This document shows, piece by piece, positions 15,558-28,069 of a DNA stretch of 64,000 bases (positions are counted from its first letter, which is position 1; each line of letters opens with the position of its first letter). The DNA comes from Dallia pectoralis. Its lineage: Eukaryota > Chordata > Actinopteri > Esociformes > Umbridae. A program made the translations under genes and the position numbers. Location: assembly GCA_029465975.1 (NCBI GenBank), contig CM055730.1:24550344-24614343 (forward strand), given 5' to 3'. The notes beneath the pieces are model-generated. The model did not search any database and was not told the DNA's origin. It was given only the letters and a program-made list of their open reading frames with translations.

Positions 15558-17156
15558 GCCTCTTTCTAGGTGAAGAACAATTATCGCATAGTTAAAAGTG
15601 TCACTTATTATTGTTTTTGACAAATGTCAATATTAACATATGAATTGTACACATTTATGGTGTAGTTAAAACCAGGTACAGGACTGGAAACATTTAGCAC
15701 ATTTACCCAACCCCCTGCCCAAAGAGTAACAAATCAATAGCTCCTCAAAGATCTGAAAGAACCTGATTATCCAGGTATAACTGCACACATCATGGCAACC
15801 TTTTGGATAGTTCTATGTTGCCTTGATCCATTCACGTTTCACAGAAGATTGAGAGGTCATCAACTATCAATATCAATATTGGGTGACGGGCATCACTTTG
15901 TGTTAAACATATTTTAAACATTTTAATAGTAACAACACATCTCTTATTCCAATACATACATGCTCATGATCTTGTTACTTACATACTTACACAGACAATA
16001 TGGACAATGTCCCGTTGCTTAGAGTTACCGTGCCAAAATTCTGATTTATTTCCTGGTGAATTTCAAAAACAGACCTGTTCTTCAACCAAAAAATAACCCT
16101 GCTTTTTGGCATCTGATATTGTCCATTCAAAACATGACTGGGGATTTTCTGTTTCAGTCTGAAATAGTTTTTCATTCCTCCACTGATTTCCACCTGTATG
16201 GTCCAACCAGATCCCCAATGTCTCACTGGTCCTGTAACATCATTGTCTAACTGACTTAAATACTACTCCTCCTCCACATTAGCCCCCACTTCTGTCACCC
16301 CGTCCTGTTCTCTTGAATCTCTGTACGATACATCAAGCAGTCACTTCCCAGTAACAAGGAAATTGTGGGAGTTTGGCGCCCGCCCCCTCAGAGTGATTCA
16401 ACAGAGCTGGGACTGAACAGTCCTCCCCTACCGCATTTCCCATAAGAAAGCCTGCAACAAGTTTGGGGTGTTGCTTTATAGTCTACAGTGTGATTCTCTG
16501 CTTGTCTTTTCTTATTTTGGTATTCTTTGTCTTTACGGAGCTGCATACATTGGTCTAGTGCCTCTTGTCATATGCTGTTCAGACAAGGAGCAAAAGAGAA
16601 GCTTGTGTAAGGGGTATTGATGTGCATTCCTGGTCTGGTAAAGGAAGCAGGAATTCCCCAGGAATTCCGCTGAATTGAGGGACAGAGAAACACGCCTTGT
16701 TTAGTTTCTGGGTAAATATGTTTGAGTGACAAAGTTACGAAATTTTGTGAGTCATGCTTATAATGGTTTAACACATAACCTCAAAGCACTTCCACCGAAT
16801 ATTTTTTCTTTAAATATCAGTATGCAAGTTGACCATCTTTTTAGTAGAATGGAATATCTAGACAGGCCTTGAGCCAAAGAACATAAGCATTCTCCATAGA
16901 TTGGGCAACTCAAAATTACACTCAAAATGTCAATATGTGAAGTAGGTGAAGCAGGTCAATGAGTGAAGCAGGGTAGTGGTCTAAAAAAATACATGTGTAC
17001 ACCAACTAAGAACTAGATGGGTTACAATTTCTGCTGAAATTGTGATGCGTGCTTGCTGCCACCCGTGGTCGACTGTGTACTGATATCAACTGCCAATGTC
17101 CAGATATACGTTTAATAATATGTATAATATATATGTGAAATTACAATATGTGAGCA
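15558..17156. other. No gene seen
   Basis: Mostly unique-looking non-coding DNA. Overlapping frames at 15987-16250 on both strands show no known motif and I do not call them. Confidence 0.4.
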
Positions 17157-17283
17157 TAGTAGCCAGCTAATTAACCAGCATAATAACCTGCCTTTTAAAC
17201 TGCATAGTAACCAGCCTATTAACCAACATTGTATCCTGCCTATTCAACAGCATTGTAAGCTGCCTGTTTGAGTGTGAGCCTAC
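17157..17283 (-). repeat. Diverged relative of the 23-bp minisatellite, inverted
   Basis: On the minus strand the sequence reads as degenerate units of the form 'aataggcaggtta-atgctgttt', matching the right end of the array at 37917-38647. About five units are visible. Confidence 0.75.
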
Positions 17284-17530
17284 ACATACAGTAATGGCTA
17301 GCTAGTTAGTTTGCGCACTAACAATCTACCCAGTGATGGAGCCTACACATACAAGAGTAACATGTTAATGTTAGTTGTTTGAATGTATGCATACACATAC
17401 AGGAGTAGCTAGCTAACTAGCGCGTAACGCTAGCCAACATGCTAACGTTAGTTGTTTTAGTGTTAGCCTAAACATACAGCAGGTGCTAACTGGCACGCTA
17501 GCATTAGATGTTTTGTGTGTAAACTGCCCA
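17284..17530. repeat. Imperfect local repeat of about 70-bp units
   Basis: Units carry 'cctacacatacag', 'gctagctaactag' and 'gctaacgttagttgttt' in the same order three times with much divergence. Confidence 0.55.
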
Positions 17531-18217
17531 GAGACAGCCAGCTTACCCATTCAACATACAGCAGCAGGAGCAGTAGCTAGTGTTTGTGGCTGTTGTCTGG
17601 CAACCATGCCTGTGTTAGTTGAATAGATTCAGGCATGGTCGTATACTTTTAGCCATACTAACAATAGTAGAAGTCGAGATAGTTACACAGTTGAGATAGT
17701 TACATCATGAGAATCCTAAGAACCAGGCTGACATTTCGATGTATAATATGCATCTGTAACCTCAGAAATGTAGGTGCGATCACAATTTACAAACTACCAA
17801 AAAACACTTGAAATCAACTGGACAAACCGTTTTAATGGCTGTCTATGGGGAGGCGCTAGTTGGAAACAATAGGACATAACGTAATAACTATTAATGTTAC
17901 AGCTAATATGTGGATATTGTTAGTGACGTCTTTGATATCCCAGTTTCAGCAGCAGATATTATTAGTGACGTTTTTGATATCCCAGTTTCAGCAGCAGTTT
18001 CTAAATGTTCTCAACATTTTCAGCTGGAGGGGCTCTCTCTATTTTTTAACATTCTACCAATGTATTTCAATGAGGATTAATTACCGACAATATCGTTAAT
18101 ATTTCATAAACTACAGAACAATAGCAACAAAATAGGGTTCGAGACGCACATGTTGACACCTTTTTTGTCTGTGTAGTGCAAAAACTGTGGGAGGAGATAG
18201 GGTGGTCAAAAAGTGAT
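17531..18217. other. No gene seen; short local duplication
   Basis: 'tgacgtctttgatatcccagtttcagcagcag' occurs twice about 43 bp apart near 17923 and 17966. Otherwise this is plain non-coding DNA. Confidence 0.5.
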
Positions 18218-18225
18218 ATTTATAA

Positions 18226-19221
18226 TAGGGCCGTCAATTTATTTTAAAAAATTAACTAATTAATCGCACAATCCTGTGATTAATCGCGATTAATCGCATT
18301 TTCCCCAAGTTGTTTGAAACAATTAAATAAATCAATTAACACAATGAAGTATATTTTAAATACATTATTTTATGATAGTCTCTCCTGTGAACAATACAGA
18401 ATAGTCATTCTTATCAAATATAGCAACTTTATAAACAAAGTGTTGAAGTGCAAGTTATATATTTAAACCCTGAAGGTTATCAAAAATACTGGATCATCTT
18501 GGCAATAGTCCAAATGAAATAAAACATTTTCAAAAACAAAATGACAAAGTGTAAGGTGAAACCATCAATGTCAAAGATAGATTATTTTAGAACATAAGCC
18601 TATAGGCCAAAATAATTGCACTATATGTAAAGATGCCAGATTAATTTTAAAGAAGTCTATAACAGCCTTTGTAATATGAATGACAAACAGAATTAAGTTA
18701 AATTAAGTTTGGTGATGTCGGGTTGGTTAGGGTCTCCATGAGAGTGACGTTCTCTGCTTTCTCCAGCAGGTTATGTCTCAAAACAATCGTTTTAGAGGGT
18801 AGATTGTATGATGGGGATCCCAATGCAATTGGAATGATTTATTTCAGTCCCTCGTCTTCTACTGTGTTTATTGGGCGGCAGTTTCTATCTATTTATCTAA
18901 AACATCGGTTAACAGTTACTTGTTTGGTCAAAAGCCCGATTAGGCGCACTGTACTGCAGTAACGCGGATTGGCGGATTGCAACATCAATAATGACCGGGT
19001 GTTTCTGTCCTATATACTCTCTAGTAACGTAAATAATGACCCTGTGTTTTGCTTTTATATGATAAACTAAAGACGAGCTGCTTCTATGGTATTTGAATTC
19101 GGCTTTGCAAACCGAAACCGAAACTTAATAAAGTGGTGCGTTAATTGCGTTAAATTATTTTAAACGCGTTAAACATGTGAAATTAACGCATCAGATTAAC
19201 GCGTTAAATATCACAGCCCTA
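18226..19221. mobile_element. Non-autonomous hAT element with perfect 8-bp TSD (ATTTATAA)
   Basis: It starts TAGGGCCGTCAATTT with 'attaatcgc' repeats and ends 'gcgttaaatatcacagcccta'. ATTTATAA lies on both sides (18218-18225 and 19222-19229). The 996-bp interior has no recognisable transposase. Confidence 0.93.
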
Positions 19222-19571
19222 ATTTATAAGTATAATAATAATATATATGAATGTGAGATTACAATATGTGGCTTGACCATAGTCAAGCACACATAATAAA
19301 TCCAACTTGCGATGAACCCGTCAATCCATTATCCAGCCACTCATGTGTAACCAGCTTTGGCGGTTCTGCCCTCTTCCTTATATTTACTGGACTTAGGATA
19401 TCCCTTTTTCTCTCTCAATGTTAATGATTATATATTTCCCTCTTCTCTATGTCAGTTTAGTCTTTTCTGAAAAAGCTAGCTGAATCAGTCAACATGCTGA
19501 CTTATCTTCCTTAGAATCCACACTGGTTGGCTTCCACTCACAGGCTTGTCATAATTATTTCTGTTAATCAT

Positions 19572-20345
19572 ATACACTACCATTAAAAGTTGGGGGTCAT
19601 TGTTCTCCATGAAAACATACATTAAATTAATTTGAATAGTAAATCAAGCAAAATTAATAGAAAATATAGTTATTGACCTTTGGCTTTCTAATTTGTTGAA
19701 GTAATCTGATGAAATATCACACAATGACACCACACACATGTTGGATTGGCTTTATAGAAACTTCTATGTACAATACAGTCCAAAATATATGTTTATATGT
19801 CAAGCTGCTCCCCCAACAGCTCCTCCAACAGATCTGGTGACTGTGCTGGCCACTCCATTAGACAGACTGCATCTCACGAATGTTTGAGGCGCCTGTTACT
19901 CTAATGTATTTGTCTTTTTGCTCAGGTGTGCACCTGGGCCTACCACTTCTATTCCTATTCTGATTAGTCTGTTTGCGCTTTTCTGTGAAAGGAGTAGTAC
20001 ATAGCGTCATACACGTTTCTTGGCAATACCTCTCTTGGCCTTAAAACCTCAGAACAACAAAATATTGAGTTTTAGAAGAAATAACTTTCTTTCTGGGCGT
20101 TTAGAGCCTGTAATCGAAACCGCAATTGCTGATGTCCAGAAGTTCAGTTGTTAGCTTATTTTATCAGCACAATTTTCAGATCTGCTACATATTGGCATTT
20201 GAAAATTATCAACTTGCATTAGCGAACTCAACATGCCATTGCAACACAGAACTCATGGTTTCTGAGAATGGGCTTCTATACATCTATGTAGATATTGCAT
20301 TAAAACTCAGCTGTTTCCTGCTACAATAGTCCTTTACAACATAAA
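19572..20345. mobile_element. Decayed Tc1-like element (TACACTACC...AAAAGTT end)
   Basis: The left end 'cactaccattaaaagttgggggtca' matches the terminal repeat of a very common fish Tc1 family. The interior contains scattered minus-strand transposase-like sequence around 19810-19990 without an open frame. The right boundary is approximate. Confidence 0.65.
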
Positions 20346-21389
20346 CAACATCCACCCTGATATCTGATATATTTTATATTGTTTAAAAGAACCCAAAATG
20401 TGATTTTCTTCTGAAAACACATAGAACACCTCTGTAAAAATACACTACAGTGACTCCAGGGTTCACTTTCAGCTTTGGGCAGGTGGGATAGGTTGCAATT
20501 GACATTTTGCGGTGGACAAGCCTGGCTTTCATGGTGGCTGATCGAATACTAGGGGAATCGCCTGAAAAGGTCACTGAGCCCATTTCCTTTCCCCTCCCCC
20601 TCCATTCCATCCCCCTTTAAAGACCTTAATGGTTACCTTCTCTCCGCTTTTCTCCTGCCCTTCAGTTGCTGGCACAAACCCAATTAATGGTCTCTATAGG
20701 AAGAGGGAATCGCTGTGAGAACAATAGGTAAAAGAGACATGAATGGCATCCTTATTTCGGGTTGGAAATGTTTCACATGATACAAAAAATTATTACAGAC
20801 CTAAGAGTTATGCTCTCGCCTCCGAGATGGTAACGAGAGCTCGCTGGAGGTGGAAATATGTAACAAGCCCAAACCAAATGGGCAGGAGTGGTGTGTGTGT
20901 GTGTGTTTGGACAAATGGGACACAAAAGGTGGGGTTCATTTTGATGGTTTAGTAAAAATAAACATGATAATCAGAAACACCTAACATATAACACTAACAG
21001 GTTAGAGAAGGGTGGAACGAGCAGGGACAAATCAATGAAAAGACACAAGAGCCCTACTCTTCCCTGGCCATCACACTTCAAAACTACCACACTCTCCTAT
21101 CTGCTACATTAACCAAGAGATCCACTCACTCGTATCTTACCTATGTTTTAACAGTGGTTATCTACAGGCATATGTAAACCACATGGTGTCTTACCTGGCC
21201 CCTCGTCTAAGGGAAAATAAAACAAATGAAATAGCAGGACTGCGTATGGCAGCAAAAAAACAACACAACATGAATCTGAAAGAGTTTCTCTTAATCTCCT
21301 ACTCCTTCAATCACTCGAAAACAAGTTCTGCTTTTTGGGCGCAGAGTGATGACTTGAAGGTGCGGCCTCAATCAATTCATAACTTTTTT
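20346..21389. other. No gene seen
   Basis: Non-coding DNA with a short (GT)8 run near 20892-20908. No transposon ends were recognised. Confidence 0.45.
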
Positions 21390-21528
21390 GTAATGTGGTA
21401 ATCTGGATTTTTTTTTTTGTTATTCTGTCTCGCACTGTTCAAATAAACCTACCAAAAAAGTTACAGACTAGACTAATAATGTACAAAATCAGCAGGCGAT
21501 CAAATACTTTCTTCACTATATACTTTAA
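21390..21528. mobile_element. Right-end fragment of a Tc1-like element
   Basis: 'ttcaaataaacctacc...aagttacagact' and 'gcgatcaaatactttcttcactata' correspond to the right end of the family at 13345-13926. The left part is missing. Confidence 0.75.
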
Positions 21529-22117
21529 AACGTTGTACATTATCCTCTGAGCTATTTTGGGGATGCTGAAATATAAAATATACATATTTTTATGCATTTA
21601 GTGAGAAGTAAAGTATTGTAAAAGCAGTGACCAGGATCAAACATGCAAAACATTAGTAAATTAGACTGTTTGAATGGGAAAATGGGTAGGAATAATATAA
21701 ATACCATTGTTTGAGGATCTTCTCTTTTTGATTCCTGTGCTGGTTGTGGTAAATGTACTCTCCATTTGTCTGTCTCCATTTGTTATCTTTTTCTCTGTAC
21801 TGTAGACACAGATTTTAGGGCTTTTAGGCCATTCATATCATCTCTGCCAACCTCTTCAATCCATGTTTGGATAAACGCTTTGTTCATTACTTATTGTGTT
21901 GTAATTACACACCTATTGAACGTTATGGAAAGCAATTTCCATTAAGACCGTTCTCATATTTTTTTATTGCTAACTCATGTTGTTCGCTTGCTGTACTCCT
22001 TCTCAATAGTTACAGCAAAATATTAGAAATTGGCATTTTAAATAGTTCTATATGATATTCAAAAAAGAAAACATGCTTAATACACACACACCTTTTAAAA
22101 TATACAGAGAAAAAAAG
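21529..22117 (-). other. Region downstream of mettl18 (3' UTR side)
   Basis: Non-coding; the part from 22117 down to about 21950 is the likely mettl18 3' UTR on the minus strand. Confidence 0.5.
21963..21968 (-). terminator. Candidate mettl18 poly(A) signal AATAAA
   Basis: Complement of tttatt, about 150 bp past the mettl18 stop codon on the minus strand. Single-motif evidence. Confidence 0.45.
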
Positions 22118-25100
22118 TCAATACTTGTCTTTTGTTTTAAAGTGCATGGCCACAACATGTCTCTGTAGTCCATGATCCACAACCCATAGTTTGTCCATAT
22201 CAAACACACCCTTATCCACCACAAACTGTTCAAAGAGGTGCAGACCACCTCCAACCCCAAAGTAGTGGGTTTTTGTGGCCAGGTAGACGATCCCGTCAGG
22301 AGCCAACAGTCTATGCAGAGTGTTGTGAAGAGCAGAGTAGTATGACTTGTTGTAGATCGTTTCCGATGTGAAGATAATGTCATATTTAGGGGATGGGTCT
22401 TCCTTGAGGATCCGCTCTAGAAACGTTGTCCAGTCACCAGAGAAGAAACGACAGCGTGACAAATTTGGGTGCTGGGAGGAGTCCAGTGCATGCCTCTTGG
22501 CAGGTCTGCCATTCTCTGCCTCATCTTTTTTCTGTTTGTTTTTCAACTCTGACTTCCCTTCTTCCCTTCTATTTTCCTCTTCTTTAATAATGATTTCATC
22601 CTTATTTTGCTGCTTTCCCGGTTTCTTTCCCTTCCTCCCCTTCTCTTCTTTCTCCACCACACAATTGAGCAGTGTGTTTGGCAGTGTAAGCTGTTCAATG
22701 ACAGTACTATTGTAGTCCTGGAAATGGACTTGACTTGCTCCTCTCTTTAGCGCCAGTATGCCAAGCAGCCCGGCACCACACCCCAGATCCAAAACAGTCT
22801 TCTCTGCAAACGTCTCTCCGTCTCGCTCTAGCAGCTCCAAGAGGTCATAAGTACACTCCCAGACCTTCAGCCCTCCCTCATATACCCCGGAAATGAGGTC
22901 GGAGCCCTGGACTGCAGTCCGCGAAAAGATTTTCTCATTGTCATCTCGTTCATTAGCCGTCTGCTCAAACACAGACTCATTCAGAAAGTTAATGGGTGGA
23001 AGTGTTCCTATGGTAATGGTCTCAGAGACAACGTTGTTGAGGAGGGAGTGGGGTGTGGCTGGGAGAAAATGTTCAACTGCAGCTTTGAGAAGCTCTGCTT
23101 GAGTGGTGATGGTGTGGCCAGGCACCTGTTGAATACATACAATAAAAAGATGACAACAATACCCCTGACATTAAGAGGATACAGTATGACTCTGACTCCC
23201 CCTTGTGGCTGCCTGCACACTATCCCTTACACTACATAGCTAACAGGGTTGTTAAACTGAGACCGTTTCAGTTATTTATACTTATATTGTTGTGTTCGTC
23301 TTGAAGGCCAGTTTCATAATATTACCTTATATCCAAGCTGCTTGTTGTAGTTTAAAAAAAATTCTGACAAAAAAGGCTGAATTTGTGTGCTTTTTTAACC
23401 TTGGTCTTCCTATCAATGTATTGCTCTATTTGCACAACTGTATATACAATTACATACATCATTATGTGTTTTACATCGACTTTCTTTTCAACAGCGGGAA
23501 GAATAGTAAGAAGGGAAGTCCTATCGGTTAGCCGATGTGCTCTTCACTGACAAAAACATTTTTTACTCATTTTGAAATGTGCAGTAAAGACCCGCTGGCA
23601 GGGATATTTTTTTGTTAGATGTGAGTTATTGCAGTGCAGTCTTATTCGTGTAATGCTTCTTCATTTTTTCAGTCACGAGAACCCAGGCTCAGAAGGGCCT
23701 TGATTATCTAATGTAGAAGGATCCTACTTATCCAATGTATCCACTACTGGCACTAAATCAGTATTGCAGTATTTAAGTGTTGCATACTGTCCATATTCAC
23801 ACTTCAATATGTATATCTTGTAGCTATGTATATTCTGTATATTCTGTTGTTATTCTGTTTTTTTGTTCTAACTACATAGATGTTGCTTGCCATGTCATAA
23901 GAATTTAATTGTTCAGTTTGATGCAAGTCATTCGGTACATATGACATTAAAATACTTTGACTTGTAATACACCCCACCAACAAATTACAGACACATTATG
24001 AAGTTGTCTAATATGTTAATCTCAAATCTAGCAAATGTATATTTTCTTATTGTTTGAAATTGGGCCCCATTTCAATGACGAGAACCTGCGCTTTTAAATA
24101 AGATATGACAGTGGGCTTTGGTGCCATAACACACTAGGCACCCTTTGGAACTCTTGAGCTCTACCCATTGGTTTCATATGTCTAGAAGAGGTGACTGCGG
24201 TCAAGCCAGCCGCGGGTTCTATCTCTCCATCTATCTATCTGTATTTGTTTATTTCTCTCTCGCTCTCTCTAACATTCTTTCTTTTTCTCTCTCACTTTCA
24301 TTATTTATTTATTTAACTCTCTTTTTATCTTAATGCTTTATAAAACTCACATTGTCTATGACTAATATTTTTTTATCTCAATAGATTGTTTTATGTAAGT
24401 GTTTACAGCACAAGCAACTCCAGAGGCCCTCAAAGACCTAATTTCTAATAAGTAGAAGTAGGGTCACATCTAATGCAGGACGTTCTATAGTCTATGCACA
24501 CCTCATTTGGAACCATTTTACTGTAGCGTTTTGGAAATATGTCACGTTAAGTGGCTTTGGAGGCCTATTATGACCTCATTTGTAATAAGTAGAACAAAAT
24601 AAGGGTCCTGCATTAGAAGTGACCCTTATTTTTTTCTACTTATTAGAAATGAGGTTATAATAGGCCTCCAAAGTCAATTAATGTGACATATTTCTAAAAA
24701 CGCTACAGTAAAATGGTTCCAATTGTGGTGTGCATAGACTATTGGACGTCCGGTATTAGAAGTGACCCTTATTTGTTTTTACTAGAAATTAGGTCTTTAG
24801 GGGGCACTGGAGTTGCTTGTGCTGTAAACATTTACATAAAACAATCTATTGAGATAAAAAAATATTAGTCAAAGACAATGTGAGTTTTATAAAGCATAAA
24901 GATAAAAAGATAGATAATTAATTTAATAATAATGAATGTGAGAGAGAGAGAAAACAAAGAAATAGAAAAGAGAGTGAGAGAAAAAGAAAGAATGTTAGAG
25001 AGAGCGAGAGAGAAACAAACAAAGACGGATAGATAGATGGATAGACAGATAGAGAAACAGATAGATAGACATCGACAACTCGAGCGCTCTGAAAGCGTGT

Positions 25101-25811
25101 TCTCTCTGCTGTTACTGAAAGTACCGTACTCATAGTAATAGGCGCACACGCTCTAATTATTTGCAGGCTGGCTAGACCGTGTATTTTCAAACCGCGGCTG
25201 GCTTGACCGCAGTAAGAGGTGCCGGTATTCAGAGGCCAATATCTCAATTTATATTCAGATTTTTTCTTTCAAGTTGGATACAATTTTAACCACGAGAGCC
25301 TCCCCTTTATAATAATATATCACAATTCAGTGGGCGTCCATGTCATCAAACACTATAAAAAAATGTCCGAAATGTACACGTAAACGACCAGATGTTTACT
25401 ACCTAAAACAACACAACAGTTGTTTTTTTTCGATTTCGTCATGAAATGAACTTATAGTAGCAAAATAAAAAGCAGAGCTGTTTTGGTGCCATTATACGGA
25501 AGTGGGAGGTTTAGCTTAATGTTATGTTCGAAGAGGCTTCGCGAATGTTCTTTTCAATGTATTTGCTATCCACACGCGAAAGCTTTCCATCTTAACAGGC
25601 TATCTAGACGGTTTTGTTAGCATGTGTGCATTTTTGAGCGTTCTGTTGGAAACCCTACTACTAGTGGCTCGTTTTAACCTTACATTAGGCATCAGCTACC
25701 TAGTTGTATGTTACTTACTGGTTCACTGTCCTGTTTTCCATCTTCTGGTTGATTTTCTTGCTGTTGGCACTTTGTAGGCAATTGCACATCGAAGTTAAAG
25801 GTGAACGACAT
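22118..25811 (-). CDS. mettl18: Histidine protein methyltransferase 1 homolog (METTL18)
   Basis: METTL18 is a SAM-dependent methyltransferase that modifies a histidine of ribosomal protein uL3/RPL3. Exon 1 is 25811-25719 (31 codons, start MSFTFNFDV, ending at a GTAAGT donor). Exon 2 is 23125-22118, after a CAG acceptor, in phase 0, ending TGA. The total is 366 residues, close to the 372 of human METTL18. Key motifs are GVYEGGLKVWECTYDLLELL (about 111-130), SAM-binding VLDLGCGAGLLG (142-153), HFQDYN (165-170), CRFFSGDW (256-263), TSETIYN (284-290) and HYFGVGGG (318-325). A Lys/Glu-rich insert at about 190-245 is longer than in mammals. The 2.6-kb intron holds a fold-back transposon. Confidence 0.95.
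23126..24185 (-). other. mettl18 intron, 3' part
   Basis: No exon or recognised transposon. The branch/acceptor region adjoins 23125. Confidence 0.6.
24194..25213. mobile_element. Fold-back (long palindromic) transposon with perfect 8-bp TSD
   Basis: Two long arms are inverted copies of each other, about 24194-24607 and 24621-25213, around a 13-nt loop (24608-24620). Matching blocks include ACTGCGGTCAAGCCAGC at the tips, TC-rich/AG-rich tracts, 'aaaactcacattgtct', 'caatctattgagataaaaa' and 'taataggcctccaaagt'. AAGAGGTG flanks both tips (24186-24193 and 25214-25221). The right arm carries about 120 bp extra near 25069-25190. No ORF is conserved. It lies wholly within the mettl18 intron. Confidence 0.92.
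25222..25718 (-). other. mettl18 intron, 5' part
   Basis: Non-coding, no repeat recognised. Confidence 0.5.
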
Positions 25812-27140
25812 TATTCTGACAAAGCACCGTACCTTAGCAGCGAAGTCAGGAAATCTGTAAAGCAAGTTAAGCAACGTTCCGTTCCTTGCAAGTACTGCAA
25901 ACGATCGCGAGAATGACTTGAATACCCAGAACACCCTGTTCCATTGAGTGTGCGCAGTAGCGGAGTAATGCTAAAATTGAGAAAGAGCTGATTTGCGGGA
26001 GATGATAGCCGGCTGGTTGATTTCGCTTTCGGATTAATTAAACCTCGACCACCTATTATGGCCAGAGAAAATACATTTCTCGAGGGTACCGTGCGATCAT
26101 AAGAAAGTGAGTAAATGCATTACATGTAGGGGTTTACTGTTAAATAAAGCTATCAGTTTACATACAGAGCAATCTGGCTCCTGTAGTGTTTGTGCAATAC
26201 ATAGCGACAGTCATGTCAATTGTCTGTTCCAATTAAACATACCAGTCAGTTGGAAAGAACGATTGAGAGACGTTTAAACTGATATAAATCGAATTCGAAG
26301 TATCATTTAAACCAAATTGTAAACAGCATTATGTTCGTCGTGTCATAAACGTGAAATCACGAAAGACATGGATTGTGTTGTATTGCTCAGGCAGAGGGTT
26401 TTATGACAGGTCAAATTTGGGGAGGGATCGAGGGACTGGATTATCCACAATCTGGTAGCCAACACGTTCTCTAACATGGCTAGATTGGATTGCCGAAATG
26501 GGTGGTGGCTACAGTGCATTAGGACGTAAACAGTGTTGTTGTTTTTGCTCTGTACTCCAGAACTTTGAATTTGAAATGTTAGGATGACGATACGGTTAAG
26601 TGCAAAACTCCATGTTTAATTTGCGGATATTTTTATCCATTTGGGAAGTAATCCTTACCCATTTAGAAATAATAGCACGTTCATACATAGGCCCAATCTC
26701 AATGTCTGCCCTAAACCCTTATAGACTTTATTGACGTCACACGGTAAGTGATTGTATGCAAGAGGCTGCAAGGGCACAAAACGCTGTAAATAGGAATGGG
26801 ACTGCACTTTATCACGTTACGTTTGTCGACGCTGGAACATGTTGCATGCTTTTTTGTGTTTGGAATTTTTCTATTTTACGTTTATTACTTTATTTGTTAT
26901 GCCAACATAACAGAAACTACTCGAGGTTCTTGCTATATAAGCTTTGATTGACTACTTTTATGGTAAAAAAAACCCACATTGACGTCCAGGTTGGTTGCTC
27001 CTTCCAAGCCTGTTTAATGATTATTCGTCTTTTTCTCTAAAGAGGCAGGTTTTGTCTGGATTTTTCTCTGGCTTTCTTGGTAACTCTCGTGTTAACGTCA
27101 CAATGCAGTGAACTCTGGGCAATTGCCTCAGGCAAAGTCA
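25812..27140. other. mettl18 upstream region; no gene seen
   Basis: The first 200 bp should hold the mettl18 promoter (GC-richer, 'gtgcgcagtagcg' at about 25950 resembles part of an NRF1 site). On the plus strand I looked for a divergent gene such as FIRRM, which adjoins METTL18 in mammals, and found no matching exon. Confidence 0.4.
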
Positions 27141-27145
27141 GCTAA

Positions 27146-27417
27146 TGTTGGATGTGACATCTCCTCTTCGAGGTAATGATGATACTAGTCGATTGCATTT
27201 GGTAACAATTTTTTTATTGAAGTATAATCTACATTGCTCTAACAGAGTATAAACCAAAGAGACAGAATTGTCGTCTCTACATTGCATATAAAAGAAAGGT
27301 CACGTTTACGTCACAGATTATATGCGCACAAACAAACAGCGAACACCTGTTATACGCAATGGACTTTAGTGGTACATAACTATATACAATAAACAGATGA
27401 GAACACATATCCCAACA
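27146..27417 (-). mobile_element. 3' LTR of a Ty1/copia retrotransposon
   Basis: Read on the minus strand it starts TGTTGGGATA directly after the purine tract ACAAGTGGGAG and ends ATCCAACA, giving TGTTGG/CCAACA inverted ends and 272 bp. A poly(A) signal-like CAATAAAA lies near 27210. The matching 5' LTR is not in the window. Confidence 0.85.
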
Positions 27418-27424
27418 CTCCCAC

Positions 27425-28060
27425 TTGTTCTCATCTTTCATCTTTCTCCCAATTTGTTCTCATTGTCATACACCAAACATTTTCGTGTTTCATGCCCTTA
27501 ACTTCAAAAAAGAAAACATTACATTTGGTCATTTTAACTTTTGCCACTGGTTTTGTCAATATGTCTGCCACCATATCTTCAGTTGGACAATATTCTATGG
27601 TGATTTTGCCCTCATTGACTGCATCATGAATGCTTTTTTGTCAATGTGTTTGGACCTCTGTCTGTTCACTGGGTTTCTGCTCAGTGATATGGCCCCCTGA
27701 TTGTCTCCATAAATCTTGGTGCAATTGTAGACATTGTCATCCATCCCATTAAACAATTGAGTTAGATACATGCTTTCCTGGGTGGTTAAGGCTAGACTGA
27801 TGTATTCAGCTTCACATGTTGAGAGTGCAACTGTGGGCTGTTTCTTTGATTTCCATGAGATTGCAGGGCCTTGTTTGCTCAGGCTAAAACAGTACCCTGT
27901 GGTGCTGCGTCTATCTTCCAAAGAAGATGCCCAATCAGAATCACGGGACTCAGCTGCTGCGTGCTCCGATGAGAAGACCAACAAGAAGCTGAGCTTGTGA
28001 TGGACTTCCCAAAGCTGCTCTATGGGCGCTTTTATAAAGTGTCCATCCAAAGCATCACGA
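27425..28060 (-). pseudogene. copia RNase H domain and polyprotein C-terminus
   Basis: Motifs DWASSLEDRRSTTGYCFSLS, AISWKSKKQPTVALSTCEAE and KIYGDNQGAISLSRNPVN are the hallmark RNase H end of copia polyproteins. After a frameshift near 27640 the typical ending (IEYCPTEDMVADILTKP) follows in another frame down to the polypurine tract. The enzyme would degrade RNA in the RNA:DNA hybrid; this copy is broken. Confidence 0.92.
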
Positions 28061-28069
28061 CACTTAATA

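Noticed and set aside
17860..18099. 79-codon frame over the local duplication
   Set aside because: Repetition in the translated sequence comes only from the duplicated 43-bp DNA segment.
23125..23125. GTG as the start codon of mettl18
   Set aside because: The GTG follows a clear CAG splice acceptor, and a matching upstream exon with the family N-terminus MSFTFNF lies at 25811-25719.
25812..26150. Divergent FIRRM-like gene sharing the mettl18 promoter
   Set aside because: No exon resembling FIRRM was found; a short MARENTFLEG frame stops after 14 codons.
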